41,284 bases of DNA from Helicobacteraceae bacterium (GTDB lineage: Bacteria > Campylobacterota > Campylobacteria > Campylobacterales > Sulfurimonadaceae): assembly GCA_027859195.1 (NCBI GenBank), contig JAQIBF010000022.1:1-41284 (forward strand), written 5' to 3'. Positions 1 through 7,397 of the stretch are shown piece after piece. The notes under the pieces are model-generated. The model did not search any database and was not told where the DNA came from. It worked only from the letters and a program-made list of their open reading frames with translations. Each line of letters starts with the position of its first letter. Within the stretch, counting starts at the first letter, position 1. The translations under genes were made by a program, and so were the position numbers.

Positions 1-21
1 CGGTCAGACAGTGCCGTTTTC

Positions 22-392
22 TTAACGCTCTTTCTCTTCTTACGCTCAACTCTGTAGATGTTTCGAAAAAAGCTAAGCGGTAACGCATCTATTTTAAAGT
101 TAAAACTTCGTTTTAATCCCAGTTTGGATTGTTTACTAATGGTCATTGTTGGAGTTGCATGGATTTGGTGGGGTTTTGAAGACAGTTTGAAAAGTCTTGG
201 CAGTAATACATTGCTATGTCAGGACATTAATTTCGGCAGTAGTGCCGAAATGCATGAAGGTTTTGAATTGATGCTTTCAAAGAGTACGTAGTGCCGAAGG
301 GTATTGCACTCTCTTTTTTCCGCTAGGTTTTTCTCTGTGCAAGCAGAGAAAAAAGTAGCATTCTAGTGATATGAAGTAATTAAAAAAGCTTA
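22..392. repeat. Diverged ~350-bp intergenic repeat, copy A
   Basis: This non-coding stretch downstream of nifA aligns collinearly with 5349-5715. Shared landmarks are TTAACG at the left edge, AAGCGGTAACGCAT near 75, the AATCCC-AGTTTGGATTGTTT block near 116, a long hairpin near 328-353 and GATATGAAGTAAT at 368. The hairpin has a perfect 10-bp stem (TTTTTCTCTG / CAGAGAAAAA) around the 6-nt loop TGCAAG. A 77-codon reading frame at 58-291 crosses the repeat but is neither conserved in the other copy nor preceded by a convincing ribosome binding site, so I do not call it a gene. I see nothing else in 1-485. Confidence 0.6.
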
Positions 393-485
393 AACGTACA
401 AAAAGTTAGAGCCATGTCGATTAATATGCAACATAAAGTTAGATCAACGACAAAAATAAATCTTTAATAGTAAAGCTAGGTAGAC

Positions 486-611
486 CTAGAGCCCGTAATA
501 AAGCGCGCAAGGTTTGTCATAAAACGCCAACGTTGAACCGGTTTCAGTCGTTGAAAAGAAAGAGACCTTTTTAGCAGTCGTCTTGCTGTAGTTGTAGTAG
601 TATAGCGGCAT
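486..611 (-). CDS. Small ORF (41 aa) downstream of nifA, function unknown
   Basis: A 41-codon frame starts with ATG at 611, six bases after a strong Shine-Dalgarno sequence (GAGGAG on the minus strand), and ends with TAG at 486. The product begins MPLYYYNYSK, is rich in Tyr, Thr and Ser, has one Cys near the C-terminus (DKPCALYYGL), and shows no signal peptide or membrane segment. It lies 52 bp after the nifA stop on the same strand and could be co-transcribed with it. I do not recognise a family. The case rests on the ribosome binding site and position. It could be a small nif-associated protein or a chance frame. Confidence 0.45.
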   Translation of the reverse strand: MPLYYYNYSKTTAKKVSFFSTTETGSTLAFYDKPCALYYGL

Positions 612-663
612 CGTAAACTCCTCTGTTTTTATTCCTTTGTGCAAAGAACATTCCAGAGATTTG

Positions 664-2313
664 TTACAGATCGATGTTGTACTTTCTGATCTTGTAGCCG
701 ATCTGTCGTGCCGTCATTCCGAGCTGGGTAGCCGCTTTGGTCTGAATACCGCGACTGTCGATAAGGGCCTGGATAATAGACTCTTTCTCCATCTCTTTGA
801 GACTGGCTTTGGTCAACATCGGTGCGTGTTGTTCCACGACCGGTTCAGCAGGAGAGGCAGCGGTAACAGGTGCTACTGTCTCCGGTGCCGGTGGCTGGAA
901 TGTCTGCTCCGGCATCGACATCTTCTGATAGTTGAACGGCAGAACGTGGTTGAGCATCTCAGGGAGTATCTCACCGTTTGGACAGATAAGGACGATACGC
1001 TCCATCGTATTTTGGAGCTCACGGATGTTACCCGGCCAAGGGTAGTCGAGCAGTACTTCAAGGGTTGGTTTAGAAAGGCTCATCTGTTTACGGTGTTCTT
1101 TCATAAACTTGCGCATGTAGTATTCGATGATCAGTTTGACATCTTCATAACGCTCACGCAGCGGCGGAAGGTTGACGGGGATGACATTGAGACGGTAGAA
1201 GAGATCTTCACGGAACTCCCCTTTTTTGACCATCTCTTCAAGATTACGGTTGGTTGCGGCAACAAGACGGACGTTGACTTTGATCGTTTTGTTCCCGCCG
1301 ACGCGCTCAAACTCCTGTTCCTGTAGAATTCGCAGGAGTTTGACTTGCAGAGAGGGGGTGATATCACCGATCTCATCTAAGAAAAGTGTTCCGCCGTCGG
1401 CCAGTTCGAACCGCCCTTTTCGCGTCTCTTTGGCGTCGGTAAAAGCCCCTTTTTCGTGACCGAAGAGTTCACTCTCCAGCAGTGTCTCGCTGATCGCGGC
1501 ACAGTTTAACTTGATGTAGGGACCGTTTTTTCGCGAGCTGAGGTTGTGTACCGCCGTGGCGATCAGCTCTTTACCGGTTCCTGTCTCACCGCGGACAAGG
1601 ATGGTCGCATCGCTTGGGGCGACGGTCTCAAGCATACTGAAGACCTGCTGCATCTTGCTGCTTTTACCGATGATGTTTTCAAACTTGTGTGTGCTCAGCA
1701 TCTCCTCTTTATAGTAGGTCTTGAGCTCTGTCAGGTTCTCTTTCTCTTTGGCAAAACGCTGCTGGGTCGCCATGGTTCCGGCAAAGAGAGAGCCGACAAT
1801 GGTCAACATACGGACGATATCGTCAAAGTTCAGAGGGGTATTGTTCCCTACATTGGCGATGTTTGCCGATATAACACCGATGACACCCTCATCCTGGATC
1901 AGCGGGACGGCGACATAGGAGACCGCGTTGGTACTGACGCTGCCCATCTTGTTAAGGTAATTGATGTTGTTATGAATATTTTCGATGACAACAGGTTCAG
2001 CACTCTGCGCTGCAAGACCGGTAGCGCCTTCTCCCAGCTTATAGGTGGCCATCATCCGCTGCTGCGGTGAAAGGTCGATGGAAGAGAAAAGCTCAAGTGC
2101 GCTCTTGTCGTCATTGAGTATAAAGAGGGCACAGCGATCCAGATAGTGGTGACGTTTGAGAAGACGCATACCTTTTTCGATGGTCTCATCGATATCGACA
2201 GTGTTGGTCAGCATCACGGCGATGTCGTAAAGAAGTTCGATCTCTTTATAAGCAAAGGTAAGGGCGCAGCTCTTGCACTCTTCGTTGTCGGGAATATTTA
2301 TTGTTTTATACAT
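664..2313 (-). CDS. nifA: NifA, sigma-54-dependent activator of nitrogen fixation genes
   Basis: A 549-aa enhancer-binding protein with an N-terminal GAF domain (about residues 25-185), a central AAA+ domain (about 210-445) and a Fis-type helix-turn-helix at the end (TARQIGYKIRKY). Walker A is GETGTGKE (242-249), Walker B is GGTLFLDE (about 307-314), and the arginine-finger segment FREDLFYRLNV is present. The HTH matches NifA proteins, and the neighbouring nif genes support the name. The start is at 2313 because the GAF-adjacent sequence MYKTINIPDN begins there; the 44 codons upstream read as non-coding. No clear Shine-Dalgarno is seen. The sigma-54 contact loop reads GAFTDA, not GAFTGA. The AAA-HTH linker is Pro/Ala-rich and lacks the Cys pair of O2-sensitive rhizobial NifA; an N-terminal CKSC motif is present. 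Confidence 0.9.
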   Translation of the reverse strand: MYKTINIPDNEECKSCALTFAYKEIELLYDIAVMLTNTVDIDETIEKGMRLLKRHHYLDRCALFILNDDKSALELFSSIDLSPQQRMMATYKLGEGATGLAAQSAEPVVIENIHNNINYLNKMGSVSTNAVSYVAVPLIQDEGVIGVISANIANVGNNTPLNFDDIVRMLTIVGSLFAGTMATQQRFAKEKENLTELKTYYKEEMLSTHKFENIIGKSSKMQQVFSMLETVAPSDATILVRGETGTGKELIATAVHNLSSRKNGPYIKLNCAAISETLLESELFGHEKGAFTDAKETRKGRFELADGGTLFLDEIGDITPSLQVKLLRILQEQEFERVGGNKTIKVNVRLVAATNRNLEEMVKKGEFREDLFYRLNVIPVNLPPLRERYEDVKLIIEYYMRKFMKEHRKQMSLSKPTLEVLLDYPWPGNIRELQNTMERIVLICPNGEILPEMLNHVLPFNYQKMSMPEQTFQPPAPETVAPVTAASPAEPVVEQHAPMLTKASLKEMEKESIIQALIDSRGIQTKAATQLGMTARQIGYKIRKYNIDL

Positions 2314-2447
2314 GATAAGGAGTATTGTACTACATCGAGATATTATTTTAGTAGAAGTAATTGTATAAATAATAAGCAATTCACAAATGAAAAGTAGTAT
2401 GAAATATGCACGTTTATCGGCATATAATCCATCATAAAGAGGCAATA

Positions 2448-2996
2448 ATGCATATTACAGTTCACGGTACACGGACACCACTTCTAGGAAAAGAGATAAA
2501 AGTAGGGGGAGAAGCACCTGCGGCACGCATAACAAAGTTGGACGGTACCCAAAACGTCATCGGTATGATCGCACCGACGACACAGCTCTTGATCGCAATA
2601 CCTTCACTTAAAACAGAAGTCTGCTCGTTAGGGGCCAAAAAGTTTAATGAGAGGGTAAAAGAGATGAAAATACTGACGACGATCATGGTCACAACGGATG
2701 ATCTTGAGTTTGTTAAAGAGTATGCCGAGAAAGAGGGTATTGACGGAGCTGAACTGGTTGTGGATACAAACCGGAATTTTGCAAAGAAATATGGTCTTTT
2801 GATCTCTGAAGGCAAACTCAAAGACAGATTGGCACGTGCTGTTTATGTTATTGATCGTGAGGGTCTGGTCGTCTATAAAGAGTTGGTTCCGGAGATCGTA
2901 GATGAGGTCGATTATGATGCCTGCTTCGAGGTTGTAGAGCAGCTTTTAAATGAGAAGAAGACAGGTCACAGCCACGAAGCGTGGATGAGCGTTTAA
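2448..2996 (+). CDS. Thiol peroxidase-like (Tpx) peroxiredoxin
   Basis: A 182-aa cytosolic thioredoxin-fold protein. Residues 60-70 read PSLKTEVCSLG, matching the Tpx pattern in which Thr and the peroxidatic Cys sit in a T-x-x-C arrangement, followed by KKFN as in Tpx. The family reduces H2O2 and alkyl peroxides. No obvious resolving Cys is at the usual Tpx position; the only other Cys is in DYDACFEV near the C-terminus, so the resolving mechanism may differ. The ATG at 2448 was chosen over an upstream in-frame ATG at 2406 because a purine-rich AAGAGG lies just before it and the N-terminus then matches Tpx (MHITVHGTRT). It is the first gene of a four-gene operon divergent from nifA, which suggests peroxide protection of nitrogen fixation. 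Confidence 0.8.
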   Translation: MHITVHGTRTPLLGKEIKVGGEAPAARITKLDGTQNVIGMIAPTTQLLIAIPSLKTEVCSLGAKKFNERVKEMKILTTIMVTTDDLEFVKEYAEKEGIDGAELVVDTNRNFAKKYGLLISEGKLKDRLARAVYVIDREGLVVYKELVPEIVDEVDYDACFEVVEQLLNEKKTGHSHEAWMSV

Positions 2997-3027
2997 TGCG
3001 ACACCTCACATAGAATAGGAAAAGAAG

Positions 3028-3462
3028 ATGCAAGATTATTACTTACAGTGGTTTCACGCGCATAATTATAATATCAACAATCTGGAGTCTCGTGGGTTTA
3101 ACGGGAATACCCCGCTGCTGCAGGCGGCATTGGAGAACAACGAATATATGGTCAAGATGCTCATCGAGTCCGGTGCGGATCTTTATGCGGTCAACAGTGA
3201 TAATAACGGGGTCTTATTTAATGCCTGCTATGCCAACAATCCCAAAACCATTACCATGCTGATCGAAGCCGGGGCCGATATAGACGACATCAATGAAAAT
3301 GGCGAGACGGCCTTGATGTATGCTGTTTCAGCCTCTAAAAGCAGCAGCGTCGAAACACTGCTCAGTATGGGGGCCAACAAAAAACTGGAGAACATGGATG
3401 GACTTAGTGCCATAGATTTTGCCGTGAACCGGGTGATATTCAAACAGCTGCAACATGGATAA
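3028..3462 (+). CDS. Ankyrin-repeat protein
   Basis: A 144-aa protein made almost wholly of ankyrin repeats. Units with the consensus G.TPLL.A...N...V..LI..GAD are visible at about residues 27-57, 60-90 and 93-123. There is no signal peptide or transmembrane segment, so it is probably a cytosolic binding or scaffold protein. A good ribosome binding site (AGGAAAAGAAG) precedes the ATG. It lies 31 bp after the peroxiredoxin gene, and its last codons overlap the start of the SagB-type gene by 8 bp, indicating co-translation. Ankyrin proteins sit next to catalases or peroxidases in several bacteria; a similar supporting role here is inference. Confidence 0.85.
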   Translation: MQDYYLQWFHAHNYNINNLESRGFNGNTPLLQAALENNEYMVKMLIESGADLYAVNSDNNGVLFNACYANNPKTITMLIEAGADIDDINENGETALMYAVSASKSSSVETLLSMGANKKLENMDGLSAIDFAVNRVIFKQLQHG

Positions 3463-4687
3463 CACCTACAGCGATACTGTACTGACACCGATGCGTGTAG
3501 CCCGGACAACTGGCTACATCGATTGGTCTTCTCAGCCCTCGCTCTTTAAACAATACCCCCATTTTCTTTTCCGGTACGCGTATGGAAGCAATGAAGCCTT
3601 GAAAAGGGTGGAACTTGCACGTTTCATCTCGTCACGTTCTACGGTCGGTTCAAAACCCTATTACAGGATGAACGTTCCCTCTGCAGGTAATCTTCATCCG
3701 ACAGAGCTTTATGTACAGATACGGGGTGTCAAAGGGGTGCTCAGCGGCATCTATCATGTGGATGCGCTTCACGAAGAGCTGGTCCTTGTCCGCGAGATCG
3801 AAGGTGATGGGCTTGAACCGGCACTCGGATTGGGAAAGAAGTTTAACGGGATGATCTTTGTAGTCAGTTGTGTTCCCTACCGTTCGGAGTGGAAGTACGG
3901 TGACCGGGTGGTGCGTTACTGTTATATGGATGCCGGGCATCAGGTCGGAGGCCTTTGTACCTCGGCCATTGCCGATGGACATACTCCGACAATATTGTCA
4001 CAGTTCGACAGAGCTTCTTTTGACAGCCAGATGGGCTTTGGGGATGAAGAGTACAGTACGGCGGTAATAGCGTTTGGAAAAGAGAGCGAGAAGGGTGTCG
4101 AAGCGATGTGCTCAGCTCTGATGCGTGTCGCGCCGACAGATTATTGTGACACCTCAGGCGTGATACCTGCGCAGCTCGCCGGTGAGGCGATCTTTTCGGC
4201 GGCCGATGCACCCACTCTCTTTACAGTTGATGAAGATGTCATTAGAAAACGGCGTTCCGCCCGAAACTTTGCGCCTGAAACACTGCCGACACCTCACTTT
4301 GAACACTTTATGCATAGTCTGTTGCAACCGCCTAACCCGCTGTCGTGTTTCGCTATTGTATTAAAGAGCGAGACGGTGGCCCGTGGTCTCTACAGAGATG
4401 ACAGATTGCTTAAAGAGGGTGATTTTGCCGAGATATCGGCGGCACTTCTGGTTGATCAGCGGTTTGTGAAAGATGCGGCAGTTATTATTGTGATGACCGC
4501 CGAGCGTTATGGTTCAAGTGCGTTGATGAGTGCAGGGCTGTTCGCCCAGCAGTTGTATCTTGACGCGACAAGCAGGGGCGTCGGATTTACCGGTATCGGT
4601 GCTTTTTATGACCGTAAACTGCAACGCTTTTTAGAGACAGAAATGCCTATTATCTATGTGGGTGCACTGGGAGTAGAGCGAAAATAA
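3455..4687 (+). CDS. SagB/ThcOx-type dehydrogenase, two nitroreductase domains
   Basis: A 410-aa protein with tandem flavin nitroreductase folds. The first half carries the FMN-binding pattern SSRSTVGSKPYYRMNVPSAG with N-L-H-P-T-E following (about residues 58-87), typical of SagB/ThcOx enzymes. The second half starts near residue 265 (RKRRSARNF) and ends with the GVGFTGIGAFYD segment. The family uses FMN for oxidations, for example azoline to azole in peptide natural products, but many members act elsewhere. No cyclodehydratase or precursor peptide is nearby, so a RiPP role is unlikely here. The ATG overlaps the ankyrin gene by 8 bp. A redox role linked to nitrogen fixation is inferred from position only. 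Confidence 0.8.
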   Translation: MDNTYSDTVLTPMRVARTTGYIDWSSQPSLFKQYPHFLFRYAYGSNEALKRVELARFISSRSTVGSKPYYRMNVPSAGNLHPTELYVQIRGVKGVLSGIYHVDALHEELVLVREIEGDGLEPALGLGKKFNGMIFVVSCVPYRSEWKYGDRVVRYCYMDAGHQVGGLCTSAIADGHTPTILSQFDRASFDSQMGFGDEEYSTAVIAFGKESEKGVEAMCSALMRVAPTDYCDTSGVIPAQLAGEAIFSAADAPTLFTVDEDVIRKRRSARNFAPETLPTPHFEHFMHSLLQPPNPLSCFAIVLKSETVARGLYRDDRLLKEGDFAEISAALLVDQRFVKDAAVIIVMTAERYGSSALMSAGLFAQQLYLDATSRGVGFTGIGAFYDRKLQRFLETEMPIIYVGALGVERK

Positions 4688-4696
4688 GGAATTTTG

Positions 4697-5020
4697 ATGA
4701 ATGTTATGATGAAGAGTGTTGAAAACAAAGAGGCGACAAAGATCCTCAATATCTACCGTTTTTTCCAGAAAGACGGGAGCCTGTACCTGACCGACGATGT
4801 GGAGTCGCTGGATATGCTTTTTGATGCCGTCATCAATGCCATTGAGAACTGTGGCCCTTTGAAACCACAGCTGCCGTACAACGAGTTTGTCCGTCCGAGC
4901 CGGAAGGTCCTTGAAGGTGACGCGGGGTGGGTCGGTCATTTTGAAGAGCGGGATAATCGCCGATTTTTCTTGAGTGATATTTATGATTATTTGCGGTTGA
5001 TGTATGGGCGAAAAGGGTAG
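4697..5020 (+). CDS. Hypothetical protein of the nif-linked operon
   Basis: A 107-aa acidic soluble protein that I do not recognise. ATG at 4697 is preceded by AAGGA six bases upstream; a TTG at 4694 is an alternative. The sequence is mostly helical in look (TKILNIYRFFQKDG, LDMLFDAVINAIENCG) and contains several aromatic residues near the C-terminus (FFLSDIYDYLRLMYG). There is no signal peptide or membrane segment. It follows the SagB-type gene by 9 bp and ends the operon that starts at 2448. Spacing and coding quality make it a real gene; its function is unknown. Confidence 0.75.
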   Translation: MNVMMKSVENKEATKILNIYRFFQKDGSLYLTDDVESLDMLFDAVINAIENCGPLKPQLPYNEFVRPSRKVLEGDAGWVGHFEERDNRRFFLSDIYDYLRLMYGRKG

Positions 5021-5040
5021 CCAACCTTTTTCATTTCTGG

Positions 5041-5059
5041 GTGTTATAATTTATAACAC
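5041..5059. terminator. AT-rich dyad after the first accessory operon
   Basis: GTGTTATA and TATAACAC form a perfect 8-bp inverted repeat with a 3-nt spacer, 20 bp after the stop of the unknown gene and followed shortly by a T6 run (CTGTTTTTTG). It may be a weak intrinsic terminator or a protein-binding dyad. Confidence 0.4.
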
Positions 5060-5132
5060 ACTGTTTTTTGTCTAATTTCTTCTGGGGCCTTTTGATAGTT
5101 GGTTGATTGATGGATCTTCATTGACGACACTC

Positions 5133-5168
5133 TTTCCTTTTTGACTCGACAAAAAGGAAACGAAAAAC
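5133..5168. repeat. Hairpin of the same family as the intergenic repeat
   Basis: A perfect 11-bp stem (TTTCCTTTTTG / CAAAAAGGAAA) with the 6-nt loop ACTCGA, followed by CGAAAAACC. It has the same layout as hairpins at 328-353, 5646-5667 and 41138-41158 but different stem bases. It may be a bidirectional terminator or part of a dispersed repeat. Confidence 0.5.
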
Positions 5169-5187
5169 CGCTCGTGACGGCTTCGAG

Positions 5188-5203
5188 CCCGATAGCTATC
5201 GGG
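5188..5203. repeat. Perfect 16-bp palindrome
   Basis: CCCGATAGCTATCGGG is its own reverse complement. It lies in the 850-bp gap between the two accessory operons and has no obvious gene start next to it. It could be a protein-binding site or a REP-like unit. Confidence 0.45.
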
Positions 5204-5265
5204 TACCTTCCTTTCAAAGGGCTACGTCGTCGGTACTTCGTACATCGACTTTGTTTCCAACCTTA

Positions 5266-5289
5266 CAAAAGCCAAGCAGTTGGCTTTTG
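5266..5289. terminator. Strong GC-containing hairpin in the intergenic gap
   Basis: CAAAAGCCAA and TTGGCTTTTG form a perfect 10-bp stem with the loop GCAG. The A-run before and T-rich run inside the 3' arm make it a possible bidirectional terminator. No gene ends close by, so the role is uncertain. Confidence 0.4.
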
Positions 5290-5348
5290 CTTAACAGGTC
5301 TCACCTAAAAATCCCTAACTCACCTACGGCTCAGACAAAGTGATTTTT

Positions 5349-5715
5349 TTAACGGAAGTCCACTCCTTGCAGTCAGCTCTGCAGTTGCCACGAATAAAAG
5401 CAAAGCGGTAACGCATTTTATTTGAATGTCAAAGCTTTGCTTTGATCCCTGTTTGGACTGTTTGTTTGTAGTTAGTGCTGATGTCGTATTTATATAAAAG
5501 ATATTTACAGAGAGTTGGAACATCGTCAACACAGAACTGCGTCTTGGTACAGTAACTGAAGCCGGAGGGGTTTCGTAACTCCGTTTATTTGATACTTTTG
5601 ATTGTGACTGTGCCCGCCATCGCTCTTTTCTTTTTTGGTTACTTCTTCTTTTGAGCGAGCAAAAGAAAAAAGTGACGTACTAGAGATATGAAGTAATAAA
5701 AGAAGTTGAAAAGTA
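5349..5715. repeat. Diverged ~350-bp intergenic repeat, copy B
   Basis: Collinear with copy A at 22-392: TTAACG at the left, AAGCGGTAACGCAT near 5403, a GATCCC-TGTTTGGACTGTTT block near 5444, a hairpin at 5646-5667 (TTCTTTTG, loop AGCGAG, CAAAAGAA) and GATATGAAGTAAT at 5685. Apparent reading frames across it are not conserved between the copies and carry the low-complexity Lys/Glu/Ser string produced by the hairpin. I treat 5021-5874 as non-coding. Confidence 0.6.
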
Positions 5716-5874
5716 GAAAATAGTTGTGATAAGTTAAACAGTATATTTTCTATCAAAAAATATTCAATTAGGAGTAGATTACCTCTAAATTTGTCCAAAT
5801 TTCATCATTTTTGTAAGGCAAAATCTCCAATTAGAACAAAAAATGCATTTCTACCAACATATGAAGGAAATATT

Positions 5875-6168
5875 ATGGTGACTGTATTTTTGAAAAATGA
5901 CAATCTTAAAGTAAAAGCACCTCTCGGCACCTCTCTGCGCCAGATAGCACTAAAGTCCGGGGCAGCGATGGAATTCGGCTGCCGGGTCGGTGACTGCGGG
6001 ACCTGTATCGCCCATGTGACATCGGGGATGGAGATACTCAACACCAAAAGCGACAAAGAGCTGCATGTTCTAGAGATGCTCGGCGGCAATGTCGCCCAGC
6101 TGCGTCTGATGTGCCAATGTGAAGTGCGATGCGAGGAGGGCGAGATCGAGATCTCGTACGGCTTATGA
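5875..6168 (+). CDS. 2Fe-2S ferredoxin, plant/adrenodoxin fold
   Basis: A 97-aa soluble ferredoxin. Cys36, Cys41 and Cys44 form the C-x4-C-x2-C motif (CRVGDCGTC), and Cys80 is the likely fourth cluster ligand; Cys82 and Cys86 follow closely. The start at 5875 has AAGGA six bases upstream; codons before it read as non-coding. The stop overlaps the ATG of the flavodiiron gene (ATGA), so the two are translationally coupled and the ferredoxin is a good candidate electron donor to that enzyme or to nitrogenase. It opens the second nif-linked operon. No -24/-12 sigma-54 promoter or TGT-N10-ACA NifA site was found upstream. Confidence 0.9.
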   Translation: MVTVFLKNDNLKVKAPLGTSLRQIALKSGAAMEFGCRVGDCGTCIAHVTSGMEILNTKSDKELHVLEMLGGNVAQLRLMCQCEVRCEEGEIEISYGL

Positions 6169-7397
6169 AGATAGGCGACATTACAAAAATAGCACCGAGT
6201 GTCAACTTTATCGGGGCTTTTGATCCCCGTATCCGCACCTTTGACATCATCATGAAAACAGCCAATGGCAGTTCGTATAACGCCTATCTGGTGCGCGGCA
6301 GCGAGGGCGTTGCCGTGATGGACACCGTTAAAAAAGAGTTTTCAGACGATTTTTTCAGACGCCTTGAACTGGTGTGCGACTACAAAGAGATCAAATATAT
6401 TGTTCTGCACCATCTTGAACCCGACCATTCCGGGGCACTTCTGGAGCTGATGGAGAGGGCGCCGGAAGCCAAGCTCATTATCTCCGGACGGGCGGTTATG
6501 ATGCTCAAAGGGCTGATTAAAAAAGATATCCCTTTCGAGGTTGCCAACACCGGCAAAACGATCTCTCTTGGGAACAAGACCATTGAGTTTTTAAGCACCC
6601 CTTTTCTGCATTGGCCCGACACGATGAGCTCCTATCTGCATGAAGAGAAGATCCTTTTTAGCGGGGATGTCTTCGGCAGCCACTACTACGACGAACGTCT
6701 CTTCGACAATAAGGTCGGTGACTTCAGCTATGCCTTCAAATACTATTATGACCATATTATGCGTCCGTTCAAGCAGTATGTTTTACAGGCGCTTAAGCTC
6801 TATAGACGTTTTGATATTACGATGATAGCTCCATTACATGGCCCTGTACTGCGTACCAATCCTGAGTACTATATCGATAAATATGCGCAATGGAGCAGTG
6901 AAGATAAGTTTAGAAAAAATGCATTCGGAAAGAAGATGCTCTCTATTTTTTATATGTCAAGTTATGAAAACACCCACCAGATGGCGGAGAGTATTATGGA
7001 AGGGGCGGACTCTATAGACGGTATCGTCGCAAGCATGTACGATCTTGCTTCATTGGATGAGCAGAACATGATCGATCTGCTAGAAGAGTCGGATGCCGTA
7101 CTTGTCGGTTCACCGACCATTAACGGTGATGCGGTCAAACCGGCCTGGGACCTGCTCTCTTGCATGGCGTTTCTTGAAAGCACCGGAAAAGTGGGCGCGA
7201 GCTTCGGCTCGTACGGCTGGACGGGTGAAGCGCCGGAGATGCTGCATGACCGCATGCGATGGCTGAAGTTCAGGCTGCCGAGTGCGCCTTTGAAGATCAA
7301 GCTGATTCCGACGGAGGAAGAGCTTAAAGAGTGTTATCTTTTTGGGGCTGAAGTCGCTGAGATCACAATGGGAAAAATGGTGGAGATTGAGATATGA
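6165..7397 (+). CDS. Flavodiiron protein (oxygen reductase)
   Basis: A 410-aa enzyme with an N-terminal metallo-beta-lactamase-like diiron domain (about 1-250) and a C-terminal flavodoxin domain (about 255-405). Diiron ligands are all visible: His83-x-Glu85-x-Asp87-His88, His149, Asp168 and His225. The flavodoxin part starts at FYMSSYENT and includes GSPTINGDAVKPAW and GSYGWTGEA. There is no rubredoxin extension, so electrons must come from a separate protein, probably the adjacent ferredoxin. The family reduces O2 to water or NO to N2O. In this operon, scavenging O2 to protect nitrogenase is the simplest role. The start overlaps the ferredoxin stop, and the stop overlaps nifQ. Confidence 0.93.
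   Translation: MKIGDITKIAPSVNFIGAFDPRIRTFDIIMKTANGSSYNAYLVRGSEGVAVMDTVKKEFSDDFFRRLELVCDYKEIKYIVLHHLEPDHSGALLELMERAPEAKLIISGRAVMMLKGLIKKDIPFEVANTGKTISLGNKTIEFLSTPFLHWPDTMSSYLHEEKILFSGDVFGSHYYDERLFDNKVGDFSYAFKYYYDHIMRPFKQYVLQALKLYRRFDITMIAPLHGPVLRTNPEYYIDKYAQWSSEDKFRKNAFGKKMLSIFYMSSYENTHQMAESIMEGADSIDGIVASMYDLASLDEQNMIDLLEESDAVLVGSPTINGDAVKPAWDLLSCMAFLESTGKVGASFGSYGWTGEAPEMLHDRMRWLKFRLPSAPLKIKLIPTEEELKECYLFGAEVAEITMGKMVEIEI

Noticed and set aside
58-291. A 77-codon plus-strand frame at the left edge
   Set aside because: It crosses the diverged repeat, has no good ribosome binding site, and its reading frame is not kept in the second repeat copy.
637-1326. Long plus-strand frame opposite nifA
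   Set aside because: Antisense shadow of a well-supported gene, with no domain and no ribosome binding site. Similar shadows opposite the MoxR, VWA, GGDEF-EAL and dnaG genes were dropped for the same reason.
2314-2447. NifA upstream site (TGT-N10-ACA) or -24/-12 promoter between nifA and the peroxidase gene
   Set aside because: I scanned both strands and found no convincing match; only an AT-rich region with a TATAAT-like box at 2423-2428 and a weak AATTG...CAATT dyad.
3455-4687. Peptide natural product (RiPP) cluster based on the SagB-type gene
   Set aside because: No cyclodehydratase, precursor peptide or dedicated exporter is adjacent; the neighbours are redox and nif-related.
5526-5798. 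A 90-codon minus-strand frame upstream of the ferredoxin gene
   Set aside because: It lies on the repeat hairpin, which yields low-complexity Lys/Glu/Ser residues; no ribosome binding site or family.
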